Assembly (NCBI GenBank): GCA_025667525.1 | Contig: CM046881.1 | Span: forward strand, 25,369,580-25,433,579 | Source of the DNA: Glebionis coronaria | Taxonomy: Eukaryota > Streptophyta > Magnoliopsida > Asterales > Asteraceae | Length of the DNA: 64,000 nt | Direction: 5' to 3' | Shown: piece by piece, positions 11,403 through 21,895 of the stretch | Layout: every line of letters begins with the position of its first letter | How positions within the stretch are numbered: position 1 is the stretch's first letter | Translations under genes and position numbers: made by a program | Notes under the pieces: model-generated | Told to the model about the DNA's origin: nothing | Database searches by the model: none | Seen by the model: the letters and a program-made list of their open reading frames with translations, nothing else

Positions 11403-11831
11403 TGATGAATCCTATAGATTTGGATCTTTAAGCTGCTAGGCATGATTATCATTCATATGATTTAACATAGCGGAATTAGAACAATAATCATGAACAAGGT
11501 GTTGTGGACAAGATGAATTTTCCCAAACATTACTTGTATTTTTAAACACAAATAACATCTAGACGTGTATACACTGAATCCCACGTCTAGACACACGAAT
11601 TGCTTGTAGGTTACATTGTGAATAATTGTTATAATAAAACCTACGGTCTGGCATTCTTTATATAATAGAATGTACAGACTTTTACAAAGGAAACTAGATA
11701 AAACCAAATCTTCCAAATATATCTTACTATATTTTCTACAAGTTTGTCCACCAGCTTGTAGAATCTTCTTTTGTCAAATTTAGTCCTTGTCTTTTAGTTT
11801 TGACACATCAACTCAATAATTTGACCCAACA
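11403..11831 (-). repeat. Element D 5' LTR
   Basis: 429 bp, ~97% identical by eye to 8684-9111. Bounded on the left by the primer-binding site and on the right by the target duplication GGCCA. Confidence 0.9.
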
Positions 11832-12068
11832 GGCCATACAATTCTCTACCACAGGGAAGTTGCAAAGAATCAAGAAACGACCCGGATCACCAAGTTTGGT
11901 TGGTAATTTCCTTAAGAGCAATGCGGAGCAATTCTCGTTAAGTTGGGTCTGAGCGATATCAAGAAGTTTCTCCTTATCACTAAGAAGATCTTTAAACATT
12001 TTAGCATATTTCGGCATGTGAGCGAGAGCCTCAGCAAAGGAGATATTGAAATTCAGTTGTTTAAACAT
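11832..12068 (-). pseudogene. Element A pre-protease segment
   Basis: Same frame as the preceding gag piece, after its TAG. It contains a conserved stretch found before the protease in A, B and G (SFAEALAHMPKYAKMFKDLL, LGDPGRFLI). Coding is cut at the target duplication GGCCA where element D is inserted, and the protease catalytic motif continues at 8684. Confidence 0.75.
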
Positions 12069-12086
12069 TTTAAGAAAGTTAGAAAC

Positions 12087-13154
12087 CTAAATATCATCCT
12101 TGTTCTTCAATTTCTCTTTCCTCAACCTTGAAGGATAAGGTATATTGGGTTGAGATGAAGGCTTTGGGATGGAATTCTCACTCATATCCTTGGGTGGTGG
12201 AGGGGTAGAAGGTGGAGGAATTGGGGAAATAGAAGGTGGAGGAATTTGAGAAGTAGACTCGTTTTCCTTTGTCACAATCACCGGTGTAGGTGTAGGAAGC
12301 TCGGGTTCCTTTAAACCTTTTCCACTGCGAGTGGTGATTGCTTTCATCTCCCCTCTTGGATTAGCAATAGTGTTACTCGAAAGAGAACCCGAACTAGAGG
12401 CTTGATTACTTGGGAAGAAACTAGCCATCATGTTCCTTAAGTCATTCGTTTGACTTGCCAAAGTGTTTCGCATATCGGCTCGAAGATCGTTTCCTTGTTT
12501 CACCATATCTGCTTTCAAGTTGAGCATTTCCCGCTGAAGATTTTGCACTATCACATCATTAGTCCTCATGTAAGTTTCAATGTCTTGATGTAATGCGGTG
12601 GGTTGGTTGGGAGGAGGAGCATGGTAGGCAGGTGATTGATAAGCGGGTTGTTGGTAAACTTGGTTGTTTCTTGGAGGTGGATATGGGTTTCTTTGGATTT
12701 GATATTGATTTGGAGCACGAGGTTGGTTTTGATTGTTGCGATTAAGGTTGTTTGGGTTTTGAGGGGGAATACCGGGTGGTGAAAGAAAGTTGTTTGAGCG
12801 ACAGCTGAGCAAATTACGGTCACCTTGAGGACTTGCTTGATACCCTCCCGTGGAATAGTTACCGTTGGCGGCATACACATTTTCCGGATTGTCATGAGTC
12901 GAAGGACAATCGGTGTATGAGTGAGATCCCCCGCATATTTCACATGATTGACTCATAGCATTAACTTGGGCATTGATAGCTTTGGTGTTGTTAGAGGTTT
13001 GGAGAGCAAGTGATTCAACAAGCGAAGTAAGCTTATCAATTCTCGTATCGCTCTCATTAGTGCTAGCACTAGCCACATTAGTCTGAACACTCTTGGTTTG
13101 CACTCTAGACTTATTCTCAATAATTTCCGAAGCGGCATTAGAAGACTTAACCAA
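12087..13154 (-). CDS. gag: Element A gag, C-terminal part with zinc knuckle (broken)
   Basis: 355 codons continuing gag after the frameshift. A CX2CX3HX4C knuckle (CEICGGSHSYTDC) lies near residue 75 and should bind the element RNA. A Pro/Asn/Gln-rich stretch and a short helical, coiled-coil-like stretch follow. The TAG at 12087 replaces what is a Gln codon at the same place in element B, so it is a nonsense change; the same frame runs on below. Confidence 0.8.
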   Translation of the reverse strand: MVKSSNAASEIIENKSRVQTKSVQTNVASASTNESDTRIDKLTSLVESLALQTSNNTKAINAQVNAMSQSCEICGGSHSYTDCPSTHDNPENVYAANGNYSTGGYQASPQGDRNLLSCRSNNFLSPPGIPPQNPNNLNRNNQNQPRAPNQYQIQRNPYPPPRNNQVYQQPAYQSPAYHAPPPNQPTALHQDIETYMRTNDVIVQNLQREMLNLKADMVKQGNDLRADMRNTLASQTNDLRNMMASFFPSNQASSSGSLSSNTIANPRGEMKAITTRSGKGLKEPELPTPTPVIVTKENESTSQIPPPSISPIPPPSTPPPPKDMSENSIPKPSSQPNIPYPSRLRKEKLKNKDDI

Positions 13155-13705
13155 AATATTACCCCCGAGGCACTATTTAGTGAATCTTGGTCATTCATGC
13201 TTAAACCATTGTAAAAAGTATTAATTTGATGTACTTTTGTTAAACCATGTTGTGGACACTTTCTTAAAAGTTCCTTAAAACAATCCCAAGATTCACTAAA
13301 TGTCTCACCGTACTTTTGTTCAAAAGTAATGATTTCATTCCGCAAAGCGGTAGTACGTGAGGGTGGGAAAAAGTAGTTGATGAATTTGGTCTCTAAATCC
13401 GTCCACGTAAGAATACTTTGTGGCGGTTCCTTATCAAGCCAATGCCGGGCTTGTCCCTCTAAGGAGAAAGGAAAAAGTTGCAAGCGAATGACCTCTTGTG
13501 AAACCCCATTATACTTAGCCGTATTAGTGAGTTGAAGAAACCTTTTTATATGGTCATGAGGATCATCAATTGAATGCCCCAAGAAAGGTTGAGCAGAGAC
13601 CATTTGAATGAAGCCGGATTTGAGCTCAAAATTGTTTGCTCCAATCTCGGGTATCATAATAGCATCGGTGTTTCCCTCTACGTGCGATTGCAAAAGCTCA
13701 ATCAT
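12953..13705 (-). CDS. gag: Element A gag, N-terminal part (broken)
   Basis: 250-codon piece with the retrotransposon gag core, including LQLFPFSLEGQARHWL, ILTWTDLETKF and the FFPPSRT segment typical of Athila gag. The natural start is an ATG at 13842 whose first ~35 codons are cut off by a frameshift near 13740, so the M here is internal. After about residue 180 the frame shifts (near 13155) and the last ~65 codons are out-of-frame noise. The frame continues in the 12087-13154 piece. This protein would form the particle shell. Confidence 0.8.
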   Translation of the reverse strand: MIELLQSHVEGNTDAIMIPEIGANNFELKSGFIQMVSAQPFLGHSIDDPHDHIKRFLQLTNTAKYNGVSQEVIRLQLFPFSLEGQARHWLDKEPPQSILTWTDLETKFINYFFPPSRTTALRNEIITFEQKYGETFSESWDCFKELLRKCPQHGLTKVHQINTFYNGLSMNDQDSLNSASGVIFWLSLLMPLRKLLRISLECKPRVFRLMWLVLALMRAIRELISLLRLLNHLLSKPLTTPKLSMPKLML

Positions 13706-14040
13706 TGGTCGATTGTCCGGTTGAGGTTCATGGTTGTTACCTTCATGTTGGGAAGAGGTGGATTATTATTGTTGTGCACACCAGCCATATCTAAGTCTTC
13801 AAGAGTCTTGGGCTCAGAATAAGACGAAGATCTAGTACGCATACACCTGCAAAAGGAAAGAAAAATATACAAGAAATATTTTTGGTTTTTTATGTTTTTC
13901 TTTTTTTTTTTGTATTTTTGAAAATTTTATATTTTTTAGGATTTTTTGAAAATTTAAGCAAGAAAATAACGTTCAAGAATGAACGGATCCCAAAATCCAA
14001 CGCGTCTCTCACTTAGAACCGTTAATCTTAACGAAAAGAG

Positions 14041-14055
14041 CTGGCAGCGGCGCCA
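14041..14055 (-). promoter_or_regulatory. Element A primer-binding site (tRNA-Asp type)
   Basis: Sense TGGCGCCGCTGCCAG, two bases inside the 5' LTR. It is complementary to the 3' end of plant tRNA-Asp apart from small mismatches. Elements B (34589) and G (55959) use the same primer. Confidence 0.85.
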
Positions 14056-14057
14056 TT

Positions 14058-15024
14058 TAATACATGGTTTTGCCTCGTATGAACGTTCGTTAAACCGATC
14101 TTTTCGAATTGATTACCGTTAGAAAGTGTGACTCAGTCGTTCTTGGTGGACAATAAAATGGGTTGTTTGATTATCTATTTTAAACTAATAGCAAATATGA
14201 AAATGTCGTAAATGTCGTTGAGTAAAATAAAACTTTTAAAATTAAACTAAAAATTACTAGAAAAACACTTGGTAAAAATGGAGATTTCGGGAAGCGTGCA
14301 ATTTTTAGAAATTAAAACGTGAATGATTAAAAACTTAACAAGTAAATTTAGAACTTAAAACTTTATAAAACTTTAACTTAAAAAACTTAAACTATCGGAA
14401 TGCAACTAAACCAATCTATCGGAATGTACTAAACTCTAAACCATCGGAATAAATATAAAACATGCCATCGGAATATCCATCTGAATATCCATCGGAATAT
14501 GAAGGGTAATTCTGTCGCAATGTTGCTCTATCGGAATGTCAGATCGGAATACAGTGATGTCGCAATGTTCAAGTATCGGAATTTTGTTAACAAAATTTTG
14601 GCAGAGTTTCAACTTAAAATAACCTTAAGTCCCGTTGGGATATGCGATCGCAATGAGCGATTGCAATCCCAGATCGGAATAAGGGGGAAAAACCAAGTGA
14701 TCGCAAAGTAAAACCCTTAAGGGTTATTGTGATACAAACAATGCTGCTGTCGGAATGTGTAACCCTCAATATTGCGATGGAACCCTAACAATCCAAAAAT
14801 GAAAAATTAGCCAAAGTTTCAATAAGCAGTTCCAATAAGCTCACTTAACAAAATTTTAAACAACTCAACAAGGCCAATAATAAGGAAACTCAATAAGCTA
14901 TGAATGGAAAACTTATCAAATCACCAAATAAGAAAACTTTCTTAGATTAACTTTTAAAGGATGAAACATTTTAAGAAAACTAAAAAGCAATAAGCTAAAT
15001 ATATGAAATAAGCCAATAAGCACG
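14058..15024 (-). repeat. Element A 5' LTR, inner part
   Basis: Starts beside the primer-binding site with TAATACATGG on the plus strand and matches 1298-2270 of the other LTR. It is cut at 15024 by insertion of element E. It carries the second copy of the ATTCCG array at about 14390-14785. Confidence 0.92.
14390..14785 (-). repeat. ATTCCG motif array in element A LTR (5' copy)
   Basis: Second copy of the CGGAAT/TCGCAAT cluster (sense ATTCCG/ATTGCGA) in the 5' LTR, with the same order and spacing as at 1640-2010 and a few substitutions. Confidence 0.8.
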
Positions 15025-15541
15025 TGTTGGGAATAAATTATAGCCAGTCTACTTGAGCGCTGACAAGAGTAAAACAAGCGTTGACAGGAGTAATACAAAC
15101 GCTGACAGCTCAAGCGTTGACAAGACAAAGTCAAGCGTTGACACATTAAAGACAAGCACTGATGGAAGGATATACTCTACGCGTTTATTGTATTCTAGAT
15201 TACTTCTAGTAAAGATAGGAACAACAATGTATTTTCTATATTTATCTTTACCTAGAATAGTTGATACGTAGATTACTGTACAAAGCTTCTTATGTCTATA
15301 AAAGAAGACCTTTAGGTTAATGTTCAATATAAGTTTTCATAAGTAAACTACTTTCATTGTAAGCAAGTTTGATATCGTTAATCAAAGTGAAAGTTTTTTT
15401 ACATCTTGTGTGTTCTTGTTTAAGTGTTAATTCCGCATAACATTTAGATTGTCATATACATATACAAAGGTTTCTCTAAGTGTATTACTTGATCTAATCT
15501 CGTATACATAAAGCTAAATCGATCTAAGTTTGGGATCAACA
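15025..15541 (+). repeat. Element E left LTR
   Basis: 517 bp, TGTTGGGAAT to GGGATCAACA. A TATA-like box TCTATAAAAG is at 15296-15305. Five RCGYTGACA motifs lie at about 15055-15142, upstream of it in U3. Confidence 0.92.
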
Positions 15542-15543
15542 AG

Positions 15544-15555
15544 TGGTATCAGAGC
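15544..15555 (+). promoter_or_regulatory. Element E primer-binding site (initiator tRNA-Met)
   Basis: TGGTATCAGAGC two bases after the left LTR, the standard Copia primer site. Confidence 0.92.
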
Positions 15556-15639
15556 TCGTTGAGAAACGTTTGATCTTAAAGAACATCAGAACCCTAAAAT
15601 CACCAAAACCCTAATTTTCTCAAAAACCCTAAAAACATC

Positions 15640-16623
15640 ATGTCAACTCCAGAAGTACCCACCTCCTCCTCCTCACCTTTACCAAACATCAAGATTCCCA
15701 TGCTTGATGCAACCAACTTTGAATTGTGGAAATTCAACTTTGAGCAATATCTGGGGATCTATGACTACACTCTCTGGGAGATTATTGAATACGGAAACAC
15801 ATTCAATAAAGCCCAAAAGATTGCTAATGCTATTGCTGGAAGAGCAGCTGTTGCTGGATGTTTAGAAGCTGATAAGAAAGAAAAGCTAGAGGATGGTAGA
15901 GCTGTGTCTGCTGAAGACATAGCAAAGAGAAGGGTTGATATGAAAACCCTAAACATTCTGAAACTCTCTTTGGGACAAGAGAACCAGCACAAATATCGAG
16001 GTTATGATTCCGCAAAAGACCTTTGGGCAGCTCTTGAAGTTGCCTATGGTGGCAATGATGATACTAAGGAAGAAAAGAAGAAGCAACTCATGCATGAGTA
16101 TGCTGTTTTCAAAGCTCAAACTAATGAGAAGCTTAGCAGTGTGAGAAGCAGACTGCTTGACATTACAAGCAAGCTGTCCTTCATTGGGACACAACTTGGT
16201 GATGTTGACATCAATGCCACTTTTCTTAAGAGTCTTGGTGATGCGTGGAAAATTGAGGCAAGATCTATACTTGCCAACAACACTCACAAAAGTTCTACAT
16301 TTGATGATATCTACAACAAACTGAGGCTCTTGGAGGATGAAACTCTTTGGGAGCATGGAAGCAAGTCTACCAACATCAATATGGCCTTCTTTTCTCATAG
16401 TGAAGGTCAATTCAATCAGAAGGACTCTTACATGCACCCAGTTACTGGATCATCATGTGTCAACACTGGAACATGTCCTATCAACGTCTCCTATTCAGAC
16501 ACTGACACATACAAAAGTGACTCACCAAGAGTTAAACCTGCTGGTTTGGATCTGGATACTGTGTGTGCTTATATTGCTTCTTTGCCCAATGGTTCAGTGA
16601 TTACATATGAGGATCTTGAGTAG
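15640..16623 (+). CDS. gag: Element E gag, N-terminal part
   Basis: 327 codons from the first ATG after the primer-binding site. The N-terminus (IPMLDATNFELWKFNFEQYL) is the usual start of SIRE-type Copia gag. A helical capsid-like region follows, containing VSAEDIAKRRVDMKTLNILK, AKDLWAALE and KKKQLMHEYAVFK. It ends at a TAG at 16621 that replaces what is normally a Gln codon; the same frame continues to the zinc knuckle. It would encode the particle shell protein. Confidence 0.88.
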   Translation: MSTPEVPTSSSSPLPNIKIPMLDATNFELWKFNFEQYLGIYDYTLWEIIEYGNTFNKAQKIANAIAGRAAVAGCLEADKKEKLEDGRAVSAEDIAKRRVDMKTLNILKLSLGQENQHKYRGYDSAKDLWAALEVAYGGNDDTKEEKKKQLMHEYAVFKAQTNEKLSSVRSRLLDITSKLSFIGTQLGDVDINATFLKSLGDAWKIEARSILANNTHKSSTFDDIYNKLRLLEDETLWEHGSKSTNINMAFFSHSEGQFNQKDSYMHPVTGSSCVNTGTCPINVSYSDTDTYKSDSPRVKPAGLDLDTVCAYIASLPNGSVITYEDLE

Positions 16624-16638
16624 ATAAGTGATGAGCAC

Positions 16639-17322
16639 TTGGAAGAGATGGATATTAAGTGGAACATGGCTCTTGCTAGTATAAGAGCAAACAGGTGGAA
16701 TAGAAGGTTTAAGAAGAAGATGACCTTCAATGCAAAGGACACAGCTGGATTTGATAAATCCAAAGTTGAATGCTACAATTGTCATCGTATGGGGCACTTC
16801 ATGAGGGAATGCAGATCTCCTAGAAGATCTGATGTTGGCAAACCTTCAAGTCAAATTGTTAAAGCTCAAGATCCTAAGGCCATGGTTGCAGTTCAAGGAA
16901 TTGATGGTATGGGATTGGATTGGAGCTATTTGGCTAAAGATGTGGAAGAGGATAAAGCTTTGGTTACTGAGATTGAAGAAGAAGAGCATGTTCAATATGC
17001 TCTCATGGCACACTCCTCCTCTTCATCAGATAATGAGGTATACGATGATTCTTTTTGTAGTAAAGGTTGTAGGTTAAATACTGAGAGACTTAACAAAGAG
17101 GTGTTAAGATTATTAGATGATATGAGCACTGAAAGATTCAAACTCTCTAATTACCAACTAGCTCTCACTGAAACTGAGAAGACAGTTTCTGAATACAAGA
17201 AAATGGAATTTGACTTAAAAGATAAAATAAATATCTTAAAACATGAGTTGAATGCTAGTAATGATATTAGGAGTATCATGGAAAGGGTTAATGGTGAGTT
17301 ACAGGCTAAGTTAGATGAGGTC
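16639..17322 (+). CDS. gag: Element E gag, zinc knuckle and coiled-coil part (cut by F)
   Basis: In frame with the previous piece, after its TAG. A canonical CX2CX4HX4C knuckle (CYNCHRMGHFMREC) begins at residue 45. A long heptad-rich stretch rich in Leu, Lys and Glu follows (from about residue 150), probably a coiled coil. Element F enters at 17323, so the frame that reads on to 17367 ends in LTR sequence. About 14 bases of gag survive beyond F at 29857-29870. Confidence 0.85.
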
Positions 17323-20300
17323 TGTAACACCCCCAAATTTATACAACACAGTACAGCGGAAGACTAGTTGGTGTTACGGGATAGCACATTACTCACATCA
17401 TAGACAACGCATAAAAATCGCGTCGTTTATTAATAAATCATTTCCATTCATAATTATCAAAGTTACATCGGTCCCAAGTCATATTATTTCATACAAAGTT
17501 TTACAAAGTATTTGAATGGAAAATATTGTTTAAGTGCGGACCATGAACTCTTGTCGTCTTCCCGAGAATTACCTTCAAGTACCTGAGATAAGACATGTTA
17601 AAAGAAAAGGTCAGCGATAACGCCGAGCGAATTCATAGAGTTTAATAAATTACATCAATATAACTTTGGTATAAAATTATTACCAAAAATCATTTCGTAC
17701 AAAGAGTTTAATAAACCATCAATATAATATCGGTATAAAGTTTTTACCGAAAATCATTTTTGTACAAATCATTGTAATAGGCCATAAAATAGCCAAAATC
17801 ATTTTATACAAATCTTTATCAAAATCATAGCATAGGCATTTGCCTTAAAAATCATTATACGAGCCAATGTCGTAAAAACGTCATACAATACGTCTTATAA
17901 CGTTGTATGAAAATAAAAACCGTTATATGAATATGGTTATGAAAACCAAAATACAAACATAATATCAATAGTATGACCCTGTATTGCTAGTCAGGCAATA
18001 CGTCGTAATTCTGAGTGTCTAGTCGTATTTCGTTAGTCGGATTATTATAAGCCGCATGACATTGTTACCTTACTAAACCAACAACGGGTAGCTAACCCGA
18101 TACCAAATTTGCCCATCTAAAGTAGCGTGTCGTCACAAAGGTCACGTTATGGAAATCTTCTCATACATAAATTCGCTTACCAATCAATGTGGCACGACGG
18201 GGATCAACTGTCAAGGCGCGAACTGGGGTGATCGTCCCCAAATAGTACTATTATATGCACAAGCGTCTGCCAACTCCCGGTAGTTCACAATTAATGCTAA
18301 TGGGACTTTTAGTGACATAACCTAACTTTAATAATCCATTTTATTTCATCTATCGGGTCCTTTAATCATTTATCGGGTCATACAATCGGGTCATACAATC
18401 ATTCGGGTCCAAACCAATAAACAAACAATCGGGACAAATGGTGTCCTAGTTTATAAAAACTAACATGTTATCTCCCTCGCGGGTTTATAAAACATTTATA
18501 AAAACATTTAAAAGAGTGCGAGGCTATGAACTCACGTTGGTGTGGGAAGGCGGGTTATCGGTAATTCGGACGTACGGTACGTGCTTCAATCACGGAAACC
18601 TAGACAAATAATACTCGGTCTTAGACGTTTGTCCAATGACTTTATAAAAATAACAAGTATGTATACATATGATGATCAAGTGGGTTTACATATTCTCGTT
18701 TACTCATTTTAGTGTTATATGTCGATAACTTTTATATTAGTTTACTAGTTTTACCCATTTACGTGTCTTAAGTCCAATAAGCTTATTATAAGTTATTTAA
18801 CTTATTTTAATCCATTTTATACTTATATTATCAGTACTTAAACTTTACAAGTTGGGACCAAATGGGTTAAGCCCAATAATAAGTTTATAAGTGTTTTAGT
18901 CCATTTTTGTTGTATTATTAGTCCAATAACGTTAATTTAGTCCGTTAACGTCCGTATTTCTTATAGTTCGGGTTTTATCGGTTTTTAATTGTATTAGATA
19001 CTTATACATCAGTATATGACTTTTATAAACTTTACATTAGACGGGTTTGGTCGTCTAAGTTTTATTTGGCGAAAAACGTTAATTTTACGGCGATAGCCGA
19101 AAACGTCGTACAAATCAAGTTTATAGTTTTTATTACTCATAAATATTATTCCACCACCATTTATATAATTTATAAATTTAATTAACCTTTTATATATTTA
19201 TATAAATAAGTTTTATAAGTTAGTGGATTTTTATTTTACATTTTATACATTAAAATGTGAGTGCTTATATAATAATAATAAACATTAATTCCAAAAATCT
19301 GATTTTTATCTTCATGTTCACCATTTTTACCATATCTAGAGTTATATAATGAATTAGAAGCTCATTTTTGGGTGGCAAGTTCTTCATATTATGTGCTACA
19401 TTTAACTTAGTTATAGCTACTCCCATTTTGAGTTCATCTTGCCTTAACAGTCCCTACAAAACTGCTTATTCAGATTAGACCACCTAACTTGTTTTGATCA
19501 TATCTCACTCATTATTTTGATTCCATTGCATGTCCAACTCTCACATGTGTATAACATCTTGTACTTACTGTAAATGGATCATACCATGCAATTTTATCAG
19601 TTCATGTTTTAGTTATCTACTGTTTTTATACAGCCAACTAAATAATCAAGATTTTAGCCTCATTTCTTATAGTTATTAACATTTTTAAGCATATCTATCA
19701 ACACTTGATCCCCACACAACATTTTTATCATCATATATACATCATATACATATACAAAATGAAAGAAAATACATTTTTTCTTTACAAAATAACAAGAGAA
19801 AAATGGAGAGGATGATCTTCTTTACCAACCAAGTGGATTTCTTGTTTTTGGAAGACAAGAACTTGATGAACACAACAAGTAACTCCAATACCATCAAATA
19901 TCAAGAACATATGTTGTAAAATCAGCCCTTGGACACAAGCAAATCACCTCCAATGATGTTAATATGGCCACCAAATGATTCAGGCTTCAAGATAACTCCT
20001 TAATAGAGCTAGTAAACATGTGTTTCATGGCTAGAAGAGATCAAAAGGGTTTTTGTTGCTTTATTTTGGACGGCAAGGGAGAGTGTTTGAGAGAGTTTTG
20101 ATGTTGATTTGCATGTAAGAAATGGTGGAATGAAAAGTTGCTAGTGGTTTTGTGATAGTGGTAAAGGAAAAATGGCTTAAGGTGTAAGCTAAGCTTACAC
20201 TTGGTGTAAGTTAGCTAACATGATGCCACCTTAGTGTGTGGTGTCATGTTATGCCGTCCAATATTGCTAGTGGGGTGGGACAATGTGTTTTGTCCCATCT

Positions 20301-20805
20301 CACTAGTTTACGGGTATTTCTCGATTCTAGTTTTCTCGATTTGCGTGCCCTCGGGTCGTTTTACGAAAAACGTTTTTATAAATTATGAATCAACGTCTCA
20401 AAACGAATCCAATAAAAATTGTCTCATCAAAAACGGAGTTCGAAAACGTAAATACGTAATCCTAGGGTTTCCGGTTTAGTCGTAAAGGACGTTAAAATAA
20501 AATCGTAAGTCCTAATCTCTTCTCGTAAATTTGTGAGTTTATGAACTAACACAAATTTAAAACTCAAAAATAATATTCACGGATAAATTTATTTTCTGAA
20601 ATATCGGACTGTCACCAAAGACGGTGTATGTAAACGTAAGCACGTAACGTTGAATCCTCCGGTTTAGACGTAGTCGATGCTACTTCAAGACGTAAATCCA
20701 AATTTCTTCCCAAAAATAAGTGAGTTCATATTGTAACATTAGAATAATATTTTCAAATAATTATCTGAGAATAAAATATCAATCATAATATGACGGATTG
20801 TCACA
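17323..20805 (-). repeat. Element F 3' LTR
   Basis: 3483 bp. Contains imperfect ~60 bp subrepeats at about 17650-17830 built on AATCATTT and GGTATAAA, and an ATCGGGTC cluster at 18350-18435. Small open frames (for example 20234-20479) recur in the other copy and have no recognisable product. Confidence 0.9.
18350..18435 (-). repeat. ATCGGGTC motif cluster in element F LTR
   Basis: Three exact ATCGGGTC copies (plus strand) and two variants (TTCGGGTC, ATCGGGAC) in ~85 bp. The same cluster is at about 27381-27465 in the other LTR. Confidence 0.65.
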
Positions 20806-20821
20806 ACATTTACCCCTAAAC
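20806..20821 (-). promoter_or_regulatory. Element F polypurine tract
   Basis: Sense GTTTAGGGGTAAATGT directly before the 3' LTR. Confidence 0.75.
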
Positions 20822-20849
20822 AGGATCTTTGTCCTCAAAGATCATCTTA

Positions 20850-20897
20850 CTACTCGCTTCTTATAGAGTCAAAGCCATGTGGGTACTTCCTCCACAT
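20850..20897 (-). pseudogene. Element F chromodomain end
   Basis: Minus strand reads MWRKYPHGFDSIRSE then TAG, matching the usual end of Tekay/Del pol just before FEDKDPV and the polypurine tract. The chromodomain directs integration to heterochromatin in this lineage. Confidence 0.6.
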
Positions 20898-21799
20898 TCG
20901 GTCTTTTTCTCACAAGTGTAATTCATTACAATACGCGAGTTCTATCAAACATAACTACGGGAATAAGATCAGGCTTAACGTTGACTTACTTTCTCTATCC
21001 ATGATGTTCACGGGTTTCTGATGAATGCAACTTTTCGCCGATCTAAGCTTTACTAAGAACAATCAGATTTTGACTTGATAGATATTCCATCAAGTTCGAT
21101 TTACGAAACATAATTCACACAGTTCTTGAAGTCCTAGGGTAGATCCAGCTTATATGCCTTTCAAACCAATCTTTTACATCATCTCAATGGTCCCATACAA
21201 CGGGGACTTATATCCCATGATTTGTCAGATCATGAATTCATTTTTCCAAGATTAAAAATTTTGGCATAACTTCGCTACCCATTTGGCACTTCAAGATCTA
21301 CATTTCATATTCACATAACCTCCTGCCCACTATCGGCAGTTAATAATCAAATCCTAATTTCAACAATCATTTCAGATCTCGCGGGTCGGGTATTTTGCAA
21401 GGATAGGTTCGCCATCATAGGAAACCTTAAACCTAAGAGACATGTCCAACCCACAATGGATGTATGTCGGGTGTCTTCATCTCAACTCCTGCTTACAGAT
21501 GTTCTAATATAGATCCTAACAAGATTCGATCTCAATCCTAATACGATGATTATCAATGGTAATCCTTCCAAAGGAAAGCGATTATACGATTTATTACCAA
21601 AGGTCATTCATTCAAATATAAAATAGCACTTATATTACTTTTTATGGTTACTTTACCTCGTCCCTTCGATTGGGGTGGTACACAGTACTCTCATCAAGGT
21701 TCGTTCTCAATGATTTCTGAGCAAATCTCTATAAATTCGATGCGAAGCGAGGATCTTGATAAAGATGTTCGGTACAGGCACACTATGTTTACATAACTC

Positions 21800-21895
21800 T
21801 TTTGCATTTATCATTAACGGGAATGATATTAGTAGATTTGGTCAGTCTGTCGACGATGACCCAAATCGAATCAAATTCAGATGATGACCTTTGCA
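21800..21895 (-). pseudogene. Element F integrase remnant
   Basis: Minus strand reads SEFDSIWVIVDRLTKSTNII, which is the chromovirus integrase segment around the first catalytic Asp and its following strand (usual form DxIWVVVDRLTKSAHF). A stop follows within 15 codons. Confidence 0.8.

Larger units (their letters stand above)
8684..11831 (-). mobile_element. Element D: small non-autonomous Copia-type LTR element
   Basis: 428/429 bp LTRs surround 2.3 kb with no coding potential. The target duplication is GGCCA (8679-8683 and 11832-11836). The sense LTR starts TGTTGGGTC and ends ATTCATCA. The primer-binding site of initiator tRNA-Met type and the polypurine tract place it on the minus strand. 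The LTRs differ by about 12 positions by eye (~3%). It needed enzymes from another element to move. Its interior carries the RCGYTGACA motifs otherwise seen in element E, suggesting an E-like (SIRE) parent. Confidence 0.9.
5079..13842 (-). pseudogene. Element A gag-pol, broken (interrupted by element D)
   Basis: Athila-type gag-pol read on the minus strand from an ATG at 13842. Order: gag, zinc knuckle, protease, RT, RNase H, integrase. Visible damage: frameshifts near 13740 and 13155, a TAG at 12087, element D inserted at 8684-11831, an extra G near 8545 followed by a TAA in protease, a TAG at 7661, frameshifts near 6830 and 6255, and a TAG at 5823. The family normally encodes one polyprotein that packages, copies and integrates the element. 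This copy cannot make one. The pieces are listed separately. Confidence 0.9.

Noticed and set aside
15949..16437. 162-codon minus-strand frame
   Set aside because: Antisense shadow of element E gag.
20234..20479. 81-codon frame repeated almost unchanged at 29285-29530
   Set aside because: It lies antisense in the two LTRs of element F; its conservation follows from LTR identity, and no domain is recognisable.
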